Positions 63,800 to 64,000 of a stretch of 64,000 bases of DNA are shown one piece after another. The DNA is from Epiperipatus broadwayi. Lineage: Eukaryota > Onychophora > Udeonychophora > Euonychophora > Peripatidae. The notes under the pieces were generated by a model. That model worked only from the letters and a program-made list of their open reading frames with translations. It did not search any database and had not been told where the DNA came from. Location of the stretch: contig JAQFVV010006341.1 in the NCBI GenBank assembly GCA_028023455.1, positions 2,540,001-2,604,000 on the forward strand, in the 5' to 3' direction. Each line of letters opens with the position of its first letter. Position 1 is the first letter of the stretch. The position numbers were made by a program, and so were the translations under genes.

Positions 63800-64000
63800 G
63801 ATTGTTTATCTTTTCAGCATTATATGTGCTTGAGTGTATCGGTATTATTAGATAGAATGGAGAGTGATGAATCATCTGAAAGTCTGTGCTCATATACCCT
63901 ATATTATAATATATAGTTAAGATTTCTGTTAAATGATAAATGAATTTATTCAATTTCGTTTTGTAAATTGAAAATCATATTTCAAAAGGAATCACTTCCC

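Larger units (their letters stand above)
63525..63912. mobile_element. HHR-foldback 2
   Basis: Arms 63525-63695 and 63741-63912 are inverted copies with a loop of about 45 bases. Each carries an outward-pointing hammerhead motif. Sequence is shared with HHR-foldback 1 (TTGGTGATTGTTTATCTTTT, AGAATGGAGAG, GAAAGTCTG). The outer ends are rich in TA. Confidence 0.75.

Overview
The window is AT-rich (about three quarters A+T by eye) animal nuclear DNA. It has long spliceosomal introns with GT-AG ends, a conserved C2H2 zinc-finger gene, one exon of a ribosomal-protein gene and many decayed transposable elements. There are no prokaryotic operons, rRNA operons or CRISPR arrays. The genes, the composition and the element types (RTE-like LINE, Penelope-like fragment, mariner, foldback retroposons) point to an invertebrate. 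I cannot fix the phylum: a chelicerate-like arthropod or a mollusc would both fit.

Two protein-coding genes can be supported. On the + strand, seven exons between 9514 and 40882 encode the C-terminal 392 residues of a ZXD-family (ZXDC-like) zinc-finger transcription factor. They hold the last four C2H2 fingers and a Ser/Thr/Asp-rich C-terminal region, with the stop codon at 40880-40882. The 5' exons with the remaining fingers were not found in 1-9513 and probably lie upstream of the window. All six internal introns are phase 1; the first visible one is about 18 kb. On the - strand, 53734-53857 is the last coding exon of ribosomal protein S11 (RPS11). Its upstream exons were not recognised and are probably beyond 64000.

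The rest is intron or intergenic DNA filled with repeats. From left to right these are: a LINE 3' end with a CCHC-type motif (3.3-3.9 kb); a 1.4 kb terminal-inverted-repeat (TIR) element (6.3-7.8 kb); a dead mariner (10-11 kb); a possible SINE (12.3 kb); a TIR foldback with a GC-richer island just upstream of the second visible ZXDC exon (26.7-27.7 kb); a Penelope-like fragment (32.8-33.2 kb); a broken RTE-like LINE on the - strand (34.3-37.1 kb), interrupted by a foldback retroposon with a perfect 13-bp target duplication; an 0.86 kb foldback (38.4-39.25 kb); a 7.2 kb TIR-bounded region with 117-bp minisatellite units (46.3-53.6 kb); several foldbacks (55.0, 55.4, 57.5-59.0 kb); a third, decayed copy of the TIR/minisatellite family (59.7-61.6 kb); and two more retroposon-like elements (62.7-63.9 kb).

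The most interesting signal is in the two related foldbacks at 38.4-39.25 kb and 63.5-63.9 kb. Each arm carries a hammerhead ribozyme motif: CTGATGA, a stem II closed by GGUUU, GAAA, a 3-bp stem III and a 5-bp stem I. Three of the four copies keep the core. Stem III changes from UAC/GUA to UAG/CUA between two copies, which is a compensatory change. A second notable family ('SINE-F') has a hairpin head, 12-13 bp target duplications and a 3' tail shared with the LINE end at 3.8 kb, which suggests LINE-driven mobilisation.
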